From assembly GCA_021786335.1 (NCBI GenBank), contig JAJYNM010000014.1, positions 1 to 22,385 of the forward strand: 22,385 nucleotides of DNA, in the 5' to 3' direction. Positions within the stretch are counted from its first letter, which is position 1; each line of letters opens with the position of its first letter. Origin of the DNA: an archaeon (GTDB lineage: Archaea; Thermoproteota; Nitrososphaeria; Nitrososphaerales; UBA183). Position numbers and translations under genes: made by a program. Below are positions 1-7,579 of this stretch, piece by piece. A model generated the notes under the pieces. That model was not told the DNA's origin, made no database searches, and worked only from the letters and a program-made list of their open reading frames with translations.

Positions 1-7
1 TGGAGCG

Positions 8-111
8 TTGTTGAATAACTCCGAATCAGACCAGATTTATGTTAAGTCGCACAGGAGTGGCTCGCCAGACAACCAGGTAGAATTATCATAGACACAGTAG
101 TTATTCAACAA
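8..111. repeat. Inverted-repeat-bounded segment (MITE-like or IS remnant)
   Basis: A perfect 13-bp inverted repeat is visible: TTGTTGAATAACT at 8-20 and its reverse complement AGTTATTCAACAA at 99-111, bounding about 104 bp without an open frame. The pairing stops on both sides. Short terminal repeats around a non-coding core fit a miniature transposable element or the remnant of an insertion sequence, but no target-site duplication is evident in the few flanking bases and no second copy lies in the window. A regulatory or RNA hairpin with a long loop is the alternative. Confidence 0.4.
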
Positions 112-809
112 GTCTTCTCTTGGCTCTAGGTACGGAATCAAACAACGGTCGAGGGCAGGATTAGCGCCCACAAGTCAAATGTTGCTGATCAGAATCGAAC
201 CTAAACACAGGTGCATGTGACCGATTTGAACCACCGCACTAGACCCGACGCCGATTTGGACGTGAGGGTTAATTATCCCGGTGACAGGTTTGAACCCGAT
301 TCACTCTTTTTTGCGGTTTTGCTAAGATTTGATGTAACCTATGCTGCATCAATTCCGACCCACATCAAGAGGCATCAAGTACTAGACCCAGAAGGATCCC
401 AAGACGCTACTTCCCAGATTCGTCAGTCGTTGGATGACTATTCGTCGATTGCTCCACGACGATTGGATTTGAACCCACCTAGGTAGTGATAAATCCGACC
501 CGCAGCAAGCGGTCAACGTTCGGAGAGGCGGCTTTGTGTGCCGCAACGGGGAGCGGTTCGCAGACAGACCACAGTTCGACGACCAACTCAAGCAGCGTCC
601 GGGCAAACTCGCCGTACGCGATTGCTGTAATAGGGCACTTCCAAAGGGGTCATCGAAGGTCGATGAAAACGGCACCTTCGCTTCGACAAAAGAACGCGCT
701 GACAACGACGTGCCTTCTCCCAACACGTGTTGACTAGACTAGCTTTGTCTTCCCAAGTCTCACGCCTAATCCCAAGACAATCCGCGCCTCCGATCCTATT
801 CGACTCATC
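112..809. other. Gene-free, AT-richer stretch
   Basis: I see no convincing gene here. The short open frames have no domain, no ribosome binding site and overlap each other in several frames. Bases 112-500 are visibly richer in A+T than the rest of the window. On the minus strand the stretch carries four motifs resembling the tRNA T-arm/B-box core (GGTTCRANNC), near 190-200, 222-232, 286-296 and 466-476, but flanking bases do not form T-stems. A short direct repeat CATCAAG occurs twice near 363-378. No TATA box is recognisable 25-30 nt upstream of the gene that starts at 810. Confidence 0.4.
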
Positions 810-1307
810 ATGATTCTGCCTCAAGTCCTGAACGCCGTCATTCTCTGGGTCCACCTCCTCATGGCTGTCCTCTTCGTGGGCGGCTCGTTCTTCATGTGGC
901 TGGTGGTCGTGCCTTCGTCCCGGCTGACGACGGCCGACGAGTCGGAGCGGACTCGGATTACGGGGGTGATTGCAAAGCGGTTCGGAAGAATGACCAACAT
1001 TGTCCTGGTCATACTCGTCCTCACAGGCATCTACAACGCGTCCTGGTACCTCCCCTCGACCGCTGCCCTCTTCGACACCCCCACAGGGAACATCCTTCTC
1101 CTCAAGGTGATACTTGTAGGCGCGCTCGTTCTCCTCATCTACGTGCATAACGTCTACTTTGGGAAGAAGATCATCCAACTCGCCAGGGAGAAGAGGCTCG
1201 AAGAATTGAAAGCGCTCAGGAAGAGGAGCCGGTTGGTCTCGGCCGCCAACCTAGTCTTGATGCTGGTGATTCTACTCCTCGCAGTCATGTTGCAGATGCC
1301 CTTCTAG
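810..1307 (+). CDS. CopD-like integral membrane protein
   Basis: A 165-residue, very hydrophobic protein with about four membrane-spanning helices (roughly residues 8-32, 60-82, 88-112 and 142-163). The N-terminal pattern, a helix carrying WVHLL followed by FVGG(S)FF and then a cytoplasmic Arg/Glu-rich loop, resembles the CopD family of putative copper-related membrane proteins, which are often short, stand-alone proteins in archaea. The CopD-like His of helix 1 (WVH, residue 15) is present; a second likely ligand is H117 in VHNVYFGKK. It is transcribed alone and convergently with the minus-strand redox operon. The ATG at 810 is the only good start. The family match is by pattern memory, and substrate (copper, heme or other) cannot be read from sequence. 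Confidence 0.7.
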   Translation: MILPQVLNAVILWVHLLMAVLFVGGSFFMWLVVVPSSRLTTADESERTRITGVIAKRFGRMTNIVLVILVLTGIYNASWYLPSTAALFDTPTGNILLLKVILVGALVLLIYVHNVYFGKKIIQLAREKRLEELKALRKRSRLVSAANLVLMLVILLLAVMLQMPF

Positions 1308-1374
1308 CTATGCCGCCAAGACACGGGCGGACATGCGGGGTCCGACGCCAGTTAGCCCCGCGGATTCCTCTATC

Positions 1375-1437
1375 GCGTTTTTCGACAGGGACCCGGGGCG
1401 CTGCTCTCGGCTACGTGTAGCTCAAGTCGTCTTGAGC
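1375..1437. terminator. Convergent 3' region with hairpin at the Rieske stop codon
   Basis: Between the convergent CopD-like and Rieske genes there is a T5 tract on the plus strand (about 1380-1384), a possible end for the plus transcript. A perfect 7-bp stem with a 4-nt loop, GCTCAAG-tcgt-CTTGAGC, lies at 1420-1437. The TGA stop of the minus-strand Rieske gene lies inside this stem. Function as a transcript end or 3' stabiliser is inferred. Confidence 0.4.
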
Positions 1438-1736
1438 AGGATGTGCTCTCCTTCAACCCGCACCTCGTAACATGGTTGGGGCTTTTCCGCCGGCGACCGG
1501 ACCACTGCTCCCGTCCTGACGTCGAACTGCGAGCCGTGCCACGGGCAGGTCACTACGTGGCCCTCCAATCTCCCTCGTGCAAGAGGTCCGCCCATGTGGG
1601 TGCACGAGTTTCCCATCGCGAAGAACTCTCCTCCGACATTCGCCAGCATGATTTTGTTCGCACCCACGCTGACTTCCTTCATCTTGCCTTCTTGGACTTC
1701 GTTTCTGCTTGCGACCCTCACGAATTCGCCAGGCAA
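1422..1736 (-). CDS. Rieske [2Fe-2S] ferredoxin
   Basis: A 104-residue soluble Rieske-type ferredoxin. The two cluster-binding boxes are clear: C45-x-H47 (CTHMGGPL) and C64-x2-H67 (CPWHGSQFD), as in NirD/BphA3-type small Rieske proteins. No membrane anchor or signal peptide is visible, so it should act in the cytoplasm as a one-electron carrier. It is the last gene of the minus-strand operon, 3 nt after the four-Cys protein, and an FAD ferredoxin-reductase-like gene sits three genes upstream, a natural electron donor. No Rieske oxygenase is in the window, so the acceptor is unknown. The start chosen is TTG at 1736; a GTG at 1722 would lose five residues. The stop codon lies in a hairpin. Confidence 0.9.
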   Translation of the reverse strand: MPGEFVRVASRNEVQEGKMKEVSVGANKIMLANVGGEFFAMGNSCTHMGGPLARGRLEGHVVTCPWHGSQFDVRTGAVVRSPAEKPQPCYEVRVEGEHILLKTT

Positions 1737-1739
1737 CTT

Positions 1740-2051
1740 TCACTTACCCCGCCGCGACGTCTCGGCCCTGCTGTGCGCTAGTCCTAGTTCCTCTTCTGCC
1801 TTCATAGCCTTCTCCTGAAGGTCATCGATGTTTTGCCGTGTTGTCTCCTCGAAGAGATTGCACCAGTCGCGTCCTGAGACTATCAGGTTGTACTCCCTTA
1901 GCTTCGGATGAACGCACTTTCCGCGCTCCAGCAAGTCGGCGTTGATCGGATCGTTGGGTGAGAACCATGCACACGCCAGGCAATTCTCGTCCTGCCAAGC
2001 CAGCCTCCTCAGGCTTCTCCGGAGCTCTGGTTCCGTTCCTTTCGTTCGCAT
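1740..2051 (-). CDS. Hypothetical four-cysteine protein
   Basis: I do not recognise a named family. The 103-residue product is basic at the N terminus and contains four cysteines, C24-x2-C27, C46 and C64, spaced CxxC-x18-C-x17-C, which suggests a bound Fe-S cluster or zinc. The segment WCNLFEE with a final charged helix (about 70-95, rich in Glu and Lys) ends the protein. No signal peptide or membrane helix is seen. It lies between a DUF488 gene (4-nt gap) and the Rieske ferredoxin (3-nt gap), so it is almost certainly co-translated with them. An accessory redox or metal protein for this operon is an inference from position and cysteine content only. Confidence 0.7.
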   Translation of the reverse strand: MRTKGTEPELRRSLRRLAWQDENCLACAWFSPNDPINADLLERGKCVHPKLREYNLIVSGRDWCNLFEETTRQNIDDLQEKAMKAEEELGLAHSRAETSRRGK

Positions 2052-2055
2052 GAGA

Positions 2056-2409
2056 CTATCCAGCCCTCGAGGTCCCCTCTATCGCGTCTTTCAGGAGAGA
2101 CCTGTGGCAGATTGTCGGGTCCTTCTCTGTACAAAGCAGCGTGATCGTTCCCTTTCTGGACTCTTCCGCCAAGCCCCTGAGAAGCCCCTCTTTCCCTTTC
2201 AGGCTCTCTTTGTATTTGGCCGCGAATTTGTTCCAGGAAATCTTTCCGTCCTTCCATTGCCTTATCAGCTCCTTCGGGGTCCCGAGATCCCTCATCCAGA
2301 CATCGACCTTGCTTTTCGAGATGCCTCTCGGCCAAATCCTCATCACGAGGATTCGTTTTCCGTCCGAGGGCTCGGCTTCGTCGTAGATTGACTTCTGTAT
2401 TCTTATCAT
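2056..2409 (-). CDS. DUF488 family protein, YeaO-like
   Basis: A 117-residue protein matching the short YeaO-type branch of DUF488. Characteristic parts are visible: the N-terminal (R)IWPRGISKSKVDVW block around residues 26-39, a WMRDLGTPKELIRQW segment, and the C-terminal core LLCTEKDP-x2-CHRSLL (about 91-106) with two cysteines. The biochemical role of DUF488 is not established. Its ATG directly abuts the TAG stop of the upstream flavoprotein gene, so the two are translationally coupled. A second, longer DUF488 protein of the classical type is encoded at 16698-17252; the shared C-x-E-x-(D/N)P-x2-CHRSL core shows the relationship. Confidence 0.85.
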   Translation of the reverse strand: MIRIQKSIYDEAEPSDGKRILVMRIWPRGISKSKVDVWMRDLGTPKELIRQWKDGKISWNKFAAKYKESLKGKEGLLRGLAEESRKGTITLLCTEKDPTICHRSLLKDAIEGTSRAG

Positions 2410-3633
2410 CTATCTCAGGGCCCTCGATTCATCCCCGACCGCCGAAGGGTCGGCAATCGCCTTTCTCCGCTCGACCAGGGCCTTGGCCTTCTCTATCTCA
2501 TCCCAATCCCGATTTATGGAGAGGACCCCGTCGAGGACATTCCCGTTGAAGTAGAATTGTAAGAAACCCGCGCTGGAATTCAGGCCCCCCCTGAGGACTG
2601 TAGACGTCCGGCTGGACAGGTCTCCGTACGCGTTTATCTCGAGGTCGTACTGGTTGGAGAAGAAATAGGGAAGCTCCTCGAAAGTAGCCCTTCTGCCCGC
2701 CATGTTCGACCCAGCGACGGCGCCCTGCCTCTCTGCCAAGTCGTAATGCTCCACCCTCATGACGCGCTTGAGGATTGGGCTGTAGAACCTTGCGACATCC
2801 CCAGCGGCATACACGCCCGTCGCGCTCGTCCTGAGGCGCTCGTCGACGACGACGCCCCTGTCCACCTTGAGGCCCGCCTCTTGGGCAACCTCAATATTCG
2901 GTATTATGCCCACCCCCACAACCACGAGGTCTGCGGGGACCACGAGGCCGCCCCCTAGCTTCACGCCCGTCACCCGCCCGTCCTTGCCAACGAATTCGTT
3001 GACAGTCGTCTTGGTCAGGACCTTCACACCCTGTTTGGCGTGATATCCCTGAATCCAGCCGGCGGTCTTTTCGTCGATCGCTGCCCCTAGCAGATGGTCG
3101 GCCAGTTCCACGAGGGTAACCTTCAGGCCCCTGCCGCGGAGCGTCGCAGCGACCTCACATCCTATGAACCCACCCCCGACGATTACGGCCTCGCCGGCCC
3201 CTGACGAAGCATTCCTTATGGCGTCGCAGTCTTCGAGCGTCCTCAGGTAATAGATCCCAGCGAGGTCCGACCCGGGCAACTGCAGCTTCCTGGGGCGCCC
3301 CCCTGTCGCAAGTAGCAGCCTTTTGTAAGAGAACGCCTGCCCGTTGTCAAGCCGCAGTGTCTTGCTCGAAATGTCGAGCGCCTCTGCTCTGCGCTCCCTG
3401 ATTACCTCCACCTTGTTCCTTGAATAGTACGAGTTCCCCTTGAAGAAGAGCTCCTTTCTCTTCCTCTTCCCCGCAAGGAATTCCTTGGACAGAGGGACGC
3501 GGTCGTACGGGAACTGCCTCTCATCGGAGACGACCACTATCCTCCCAGTCCTGTCGTGCTTCCTAATCGCATAGGCCGCATGCCCTCCCGCCACGCCTCC
3601 GCCGACGATCAGGTAATCCGCATGATCTGGCAA
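2410..3633 (-). CDS. FAD-dependent NAD(P) oxidoreductase, ferredoxin/rubredoxin reductase-like
   Basis: About 407 residues with the pyridine nucleotide-disulfide oxidoreductase fold. The FAD Rossmann motif DYLIVGGGVAG is at residues 6-16, followed by the YDRVPLSK block near 43-50 typical of putidaredoxin/BphA4/rubredoxin reductases. A second dinucleotide motif (IVGGGFIGCEVA) around 150 binds NAD(P)H, and GVYAAGDVA near 270 is the second FAD contact. No redox-active CxxxxC pair is present, consistent with a carrier reductase and not a disulfide reductase. It follows the oxidoreductase beta gene and precedes the Rieske ferredoxin by two genes. Start is uncertain: TTG 3633 gives a normal N terminus, while TTG 3669 overlaps the upstream stop (TTGA) and adds 12 residues. 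Confidence 0.88.
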   Translation of the reverse strand: MPDHADYLIVGGGVAGGHAAYAIRKHDRTGRIVVVSDERQFPYDRVPLSKEFLAGKRKRKELFFKGNSYYSRNKVEVIRERRAEALDISSKTLRLDNGQAFSYKRLLLATGGRPRKLQLPGSDLAGIYYLRTLEDCDAIRNASSGAGEAVIVGGGFIGCEVAATLRGRGLKVTLVELADHLLGAAIDEKTAGWIQGYHAKQGVKVLTKTTVNEFVGKDGRVTGVKLGGGLVVPADLVVVGVGIIPNIEVAQEAGLKVDRGVVVDERLRTSATGVYAAGDVARFYSPILKRVMRVEHYDLAERQGAVAGSNMAGRRATFEELPYFFSNQYDLEINAYGDLSSRTSTVLRGGLNSSAGFLQFYFNGNVLDGVLSINRDWDEIEKAKALVERRKAIADPSAVGDESRALR

Positions 3634-3665
3634 TCGGGCTCGCCCTGCCTCTCGTTCACGCGACC

Positions 3666-4643
3666 TCAACCCCCTATGGTCAACTCCTTCAGGAGGCTGG
3701 AGAGGTCCACCGCCGACTTCTTGTTCTGAAGCTGGATCTGTTGGGTGGCGGGGGGTTGGTCGAGGTAGAAGGGGACCCTGCGCATTATCCTGTCTTCGTA
3801 GGTGGGGACGTTCTCGTTCTGGTAGAAGACGCCGACGGGTATCCTGTCCCCCCATTCATTGGATATCCTGATTACTTCCAGCGTCTTCTTGTCCACGTCT
3901 TCGTTTGTCATGTCTGTCGTGATCAACGGGTTGTAGCCTGTCTTCTCGATGTCGTAGACCCGTGGTACCGGCCTGTGAGTAGACGGGTCGGGCCTATCCT
4001 CCCCGCTGTAGAAGGCCTTGGTCTCGATGTCGTTGTACGTGGGGCAGGGCTGAAGGACGTCCACAAGGGCTAAGCCTCGGTGGGCGACTGCTCGTTTGAT
4101 TGTGTCCTTCAGGTGCCTGTTGTCGAAGGCGTAACTGCGAGCGATGAAAGTGTACCCCGCCGCGAGAGCGAGCATTATGGGGTTGACGGCGCTGTTTATG
4201 TTCGGCTGGGGGAGGGATTTCGTCTGCTCGCCTAGCTTCTGGGTCGGAGAGGCCTGCCCCTTGGTGAGCCCGTAGACTCCGTTGTCGTGGACGATGTACG
4301 TCATGTCCACATTCCGCCTCCCCGAATGAACGAAGTGCCCCGCCCCGATGCCGTAGCCGTCCCCGTCCCCGCTAATGGCGATGACCTCCAACCCGGGGTT
4401 GGCGAGCTTCGCGCCCTGCGCGAAGGGGAGCGTCCTCCCATGAAGTGTGTGAATCCCGAAGGCGTTGGTCCAGTGGACGATCTTGCCATGGCAGCCTATC
4501 CCTGAGAAGATGACGACCCTGTGTATGTCCACGTTCATCTCAGTCAGCGCCATCTGAAGCGACGCCTCGATCCCGAAGTCACCGCAGCCGCTGCACCAGT
4601 CGTTGTGTAGGTCCGTCCGGACGTCGGCCAGCTTAAGCGCCAT
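3666..4643 (-). CDS. 2-oxoacid:ferredoxin oxidoreductase, beta subunit
   Basis: A 325-residue thiamine-diphosphate subunit of a 2-oxoacid:ferredoxin oxidoreductase (CoA-dependent oxidative decarboxylation of pyruvate, 2-oxoglutarate or similar, passing electrons to ferredoxin). The ThDP/Mg motif begins with GDGDGYGIG (about 92-100) and continues to the Asn of HDNGVYGLT (about 119-127). Cysteines for the [4Fe-4S] cluster are C17, C20 and C51 plus the Cys in LQPCPTYND. Length is close to that of crenarchaeal beta subunits. The ATG lies 11 nt inside the 3' end of the alpha gene, indicating coupled translation. The exact substrate cannot be decided from sequence; archaeal enzymes of this two-subunit type are often broad. 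Confidence 0.95.
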   Translation of the reverse strand: MALKLADVRTDLHNDWCSGCGDFGIEASLQMALTEMNVDIHRVVIFSGIGCHGKIVHWTNAFGIHTLHGRTLPFAQGAKLANPGLEVIAISGDGDGYGIGAGHFVHSGRRNVDMTYIVHDNGVYGLTKGQASPTQKLGEQTKSLPQPNINSAVNPIMLALAAGYTFIARSYAFDNRHLKDTIKRAVAHRGLALVDVLQPCPTYNDIETKAFYSGEDRPDPSTHRPVPRVYDIEKTGYNPLITTDMTNEDVDKKTLEVIRISNEWGDRIPVGVFYQNENVPTYEDRIMRRVPFYLDQPPATQQIQLQNKKSAVDLSSLLKELTIGG

Positions 4644-6603
4644 GTGTGAGGATCACCCTTTCGTTAGCTTCAGGTCTTGCCACGATCTGTCTAACCGAAT
4701 CATAGATTTCGTTACACGATATCGGCCGTCCGTTGAACTTTACAACCCTGTGCTTGATGTTGATCTGTGTCTTCTCCGCTATGACGGCCGCCATCTGGGC
4801 CGAATAATTCTGCTCTATGTCTATGACCAGCTTCGCCTCTGACAGCCTCTCGCGCACCGCCTGCGCGGGGAACGGGCTTGCGAGCCTGATCTGGAGGAAC
4901 TCTGCCTTGATCCCCCTCTTCTCCAGCAGTTCCATCCCTTCGAGGATGGCGCCCTTCGACGACCCCCAACTGACGAGGGTGACGTCAGGACGCCCCGCGG
5001 CAGCGTAGAAGCCGACCTTCTCGGTCACAGGTATCTCCCTGTCTGCGGTTTCCAACTTCGACATCCTCTTCTTCATCATCCTTATCCTGTTCTCGGAGTT
5101 CTCGTTTATGTGGCCGAGCTCGTCGTGCTCGTCTCCGGTATTCCAGAACCTGTACCCCTTGAGACCCAACACTGCCCTCGGCGAGATACCATCCTCGGCG
5201 GGCGCGAACCTCCTGTATTCCCCGTCCTTGGGCGCACCACCGCCGCTAGTCAGGATAAGCTTCCCCCTCTCGATGTCTACCAAGTTCGGGTCGGGGGGCA
5301 GTATCGTCATGTTGCTGTTGGCGAGCCCCTTGTCGACCAAGTGGATGACTGGGAGCTGATACCTCTCCGCGTAGTTCATGGCCCTGAAGGCGTCGTAGAA
5401 GCACTCCTCCATGTCCCCCGAGCAGAGGACCATCCGCGGAAACTCCCCGTGAGAGGCGTTCAGGACGAACTTCAGGTCGCCCTGCTCCGTCCTGGTCGGC
5501 ATGCCGGTCGATGGTCCGCCTCTCTGGTACAAGGTAACCACCACAGGCACTTCGTTCATCCCCGCCCAGCCCATTCCTTCGACCATCAGGGAGAAACCTG
5601 GCCCGGAGGTAGAGGTGGCCGCCCTGGTACCGGCGAGCGCCCCGCCTATGGCCATGGTGACGGCTGCGATTTCGTCTTCCGTCTGCACGACCACGATCGA
5701 GCCTTTGCCGTCGTTGGACTCCCCGCCTAGCAGGTCGAAATTCTCATGGGCTTCGAGGAATTCGCTCTCGTCGCTCGCCGGGGTGATGGGATAGTAGGTC
5801 TGCAGCCTGCAGCCCCCGGCCATCTTCCCCAGGGCGACGGCCTGGTTCCCCACCACGAACATCCTGGGTTTGTTCTGGATGGGAGCGAGTCTGATAGGAA
5901 GGCCTCCCTCGCCGAACTTCTCTTTGGCGAACTCGTAGGCCCTATCTACCCCGGCCAGGTTCATTTCTACAAGCTTCTGCTTCCTTGAAGCTGCGAAGGC
6001 CTGGCGCACCGATTCCTCCATGTAGCGCCTGTCGAGACCTAACAGAGAAAGAGAGACGGAGACGGCGAGGACGTTCACAATCCTGTTGAGTCGAGTGAGC
6101 TCTGACGTCTCCAGGCGCTTGGCAATCTCTTGGATCAGGGCGCCGTACGGGATGGCGAAGAGCTTGACCCCCCTCCCTTTCGCCTCCTCCAGAATCGCGT
6201 CGACGTCCGAACCGAGTCCCTCCTGGGCGAGCCTGGCCTGAATCTGCCTCACCTCGTCCTTGTAGAGCGTATCGACCTTCTCGATGGGCGTCTGGGAGAC
6301 CGCAGGGTCGTAGATTATCCCGCCATCCGGATTGACTGCGTCTGCGTGCCTGACTACGGTTTCAGCGTCGAAAGTCGCGAGAAGGTCCACCCCCTCGACC
6401 TTGGACCTTATCTGCCGGCCGCTCGTTCTGATCTCGAAGTAGCTGTGCAGGCCCTTGATGTTCGAGTAGTACTCCCTAGTCCCGTAAACCCAGAGGCCCG
6501 CGAGGGCGCACGACCTGGCGAACGAACTGGCTGAGAGGTCGACCCCACTCCCCTGGGCCCCCCCGATCATCCAATTGAGTTCGTTCACAGTCTTCGAGCT
6601 CAT
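4633..6603 (-). CDS. 2-oxoacid:ferredoxin oxidoreductase, fused gamma-alpha subunit
   Basis: A 656-residue fused subunit. Residues 1-200 form the gamma domain with the glycine motif GGAQGSGVD (14-22). Residues 245-656 form the alpha pyrimidine-binding and transketolase C-terminal domains. The motif YPITP at 271-275, known from Sulfolobus enzymes to take part in 2-oxoacid and CoA recognition, is intact. It pairs with the beta subunit whose start overlaps its end by 11 nt. A GGAGG ribosome-binding sequence just upstream lies inside the end of the 46-aa Cys-rich gene. Ferredoxin, the expected acceptor, is encoded two genes upstream in the same operon. Alternative assignments such as pyruvate or branched-chain oxoacid specificity cannot be excluded. 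Confidence 0.95.
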   Translation of the reverse strand: MSSKTVNELNWMIGGAQGSGVDLSASSFARSCALAGLWVYGTREYYSNIKGLHSYFEIRTSGRQIRSKVEGVDLLATFDAETVVRHADAVNPDGGIIYDPAVSQTPIEKVDTLYKDEVRQIQARLAQEGLGSDVDAILEEAKGRGVKLFAIPYGALIQEIAKRLETSELTRLNRIVNVLAVSVSLSLLGLDRRYMEESVRQAFAASRKQKLVEMNLAGVDRAYEFAKEKFGEGGLPIRLAPIQNKPRMFVVGNQAVALGKMAGGCRLQTYYPITPASDESEFLEAHENFDLLGGESNDGKGSIVVVQTEDEIAAVTMAIGGALAGTRAATSTSGPGFSLMVEGMGWAGMNEVPVVVTLYQRGGPSTGMPTRTEQGDLKFVLNASHGEFPRMVLCSGDMEECFYDAFRAMNYAERYQLPVIHLVDKGLANSNMTILPPDPNLVDIERGKLILTSGGGAPKDGEYRRFAPAEDGISPRAVLGLKGYRFWNTGDEHDELGHINENSENRIRMMKKRMSKLETADREIPVTEKVGFYAAAGRPDVTLVSWGSSKGAILEGMELLEKRGIKAEFLQIRLASPFPAQAVRERLSEAKLVIDIEQNYSAQMAAVIAEKTQINIKHRVVKFNGRPISCNEIYDSVRQIVARPEANERVILTHGA

Positions 6604-6607
6604 CCTT

Positions 6608-6748
6608 CTATCCTCCCGTCGCCATGTCTCGTCCTATGGCGCAGTCGCACCCCTCGACCTGGCCGCACGACGGACAAGCGCACCTGCACTGGTCGATGGG
6701 GTCCTGGCAGCCGGGACAGACGTCCAAGCGCGTTTCGTCAGCAACCAA
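6608..6748 (-). CDS. 46-aa cysteine-rich zinc-ribbon-like protein
   Basis: A short frame starting at TTG 6748, directly after an in-frame TAA, and ending four nt before the alpha-subunit ATG. The 46-residue product has eight cysteines between residues 11 and 36: CPGC at 11-14, CRCAC at 21-25, C28, and CDC at 34-36. That density and the CPxC pairs suggest one or two bound metal ions (zinc) or an Fe-S cluster. A GAGGTG sequence lies about 13 nt upstream of the start. It is sandwiched between the ferredoxin gene and the oxidoreductase, and the alpha-gene ribosome-binding site lies in its 3' end, so it should be translated with the operon. No named family is recognised; an assembly or regulatory role is only a guess. 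TTG start and length leave some doubt. Confidence 0.7.
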   Translation of the reverse strand: MVADETRLDVCPGCQDPIDQCRCACPSCGQVEGCDCAIGRDMATGG

Positions 6749-6774
6749 TTAGTCTATTCACACCTCTAATCGCT

Positions 6775-7203
6775 TTAGGGCTGGGTGATCTTGATGGCTT
6801 GGGTTGGACAGCTGGTTTCACACGCCATGCAGAAGATGCAGTCCGGCTCCCTTATCGGTTCTGACTTATCGGTCCGGTAGCTTTTCCACTCGTCCGTGTT
6901 CTGTTCGATTATCTTGTCCTTCCCCGTCCCTGCCTGGCCGGGGGTGAGGGCCCATTCGAAGACGAAGACGGGACAGACATCCATGCATACTCCGTCGGCG
7001 ATGCACGTCTCCCAGTCCACCGCCACCTGACTGCCATGTATCCCCTGGGTGGTGGGATAGGGGCTGCCATCGCCGCTCGTCCTCGAAAGCCCCTGCGCCC
7101 TGACCTTGTGGCCGTTATGCTCACCGGTGATCGGGAACTCGTCTGGCTTTGAGAGGAAATCAGGGTCGATGGGTTTCGTCTTGTAATCTACTGGTCTTAC
7201 CAT
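6775..7203 (-). CDS. zfx: Zinc-containing dicluster ferredoxin
   Basis: A 142-residue ferredoxin of the zinc-containing type known from Sulfolobus and Thermoplasma. The N-terminal extension has the expected His ligands: H29 and H32 in GEHNGHK, and H56 in GIHGS. Cluster I is C67-x2-D70-x2-C73-x3-C77-P, with Asp in place of one Cys as in Sulfolobus ferredoxin, which favours a [3Fe-4S] cluster. Cluster II is C122-x2-C125-x2-C128-x3-C132-P. By alignment from memory, the fourth zinc ligand (an Asp in Sulfolobus) corresponds here to E115. A strong ribosome-binding stretch (GGGGAGAGGAG) precedes the ATG. It should be the electron acceptor for the oxidoreductase encoded just downstream. Confidence 0.93.
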   Translation of the reverse strand: MVRPVDYKTKPIDPDFLSKPDEFPITGEHNGHKVRAQGLSRTSGDGSPYPTTQGIHGSQVAVDWETCIADGVCMDVCPVFVFEWALTPGQAGTGKDKIIEQNTDEWKSYRTDKSEPIREPDCIFCMACETSCPTQAIKITQP

Positions 7204-7215
7204 GCTCCTCTCCCC

Positions 7216-7542
7216 TCATCTCGAATCCGAAAGCGCTCGGCTTACGTTTCCCAGCGACTGCAAGATTGCTTTCTTCTGGTGGCTCTCTGTGAAACTCGTC
7301 TCTCCGAATCGCCTTCCCATCGCGCCGTAGGCGAGGCGGTATCTGCCCCCGTAGTAGGTAGTGAGGTTGTTTTCCACCGACTCGAACAACGACTTTATGT
7401 CTCGCGGTGAGACTCTGTATGTCGACATGAGCTTGTTCACGCATCGACTCAGGCTGTGCTCGTCTGTCCCTCCGTAGAGATACGAAATGACCTGCCCCTC
7501 AAGCCATTTCGTCGCGCTCTTCGCATCATGGATGCCCTGCAC
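7216..7542 (-). CDS. Hypothetical protein, first gene of the redox operon
   Basis: No family is recognised. The 108-residue product is mixed alpha/basic, with a Tyr/Gly-rich middle (YYGGRYRLAYG around residues 63-73) and one cysteine. No signal peptide or membrane helix is seen. The GTG at 7542 is chosen because a TATA-like CATATC lies about 26 nt upstream, the spacing of a leaderless archaeal promoter, and because no earlier in-frame start is good. It ends 12 nt before the ferredoxin ATG, so it heads the operon that runs to 1422. It is divergent from a bat-type regulator gene, with a 16-bp palindrome in the shared upstream region. Confidence 0.65.
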   Translation of the reverse strand: MQGIHDAKSATKWLEGQVISYLYGGTDEHSLSRCVNKLMSTYRVSPRDIKSLFESVENNLTTYYGGRYRLAYGAMGRRFGETSFTESHQKKAILQSLGNVSRALSDSR

Positions 7543-7579
7543 GGCCCAAGGTATGTCCGGAGCAGATATGGGAATTTTA

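Noticed and set aside
180..480. Degenerate tRNA genes on the minus strand
   Set aside because: Only the short T-loop-like core is present; T-stems, acceptor stems and D-arms do not pair, so no tRNA is called.
211..486. Open frame of 91 codons on the plus strand
   Set aside because: Its residues (DLN, RFEP, LDLNPP blocks) are what T-arm-like minus-strand motifs give when translated; no start signal or domain.
382..726. Minus-strand frame of 114 codons
   Set aside because: Low-complexity Ser/Arg/Leu composition, no ribosome-binding site or domain, and overlaps other weak frames in a gene-free area.
588..1178. Minus-strand frame of 196 codons opposite the CopD-like gene
   Set aside because: Charged, repetitive composition typical of the antisense of a membrane-protein gene; the plus-strand frame has clear helices.
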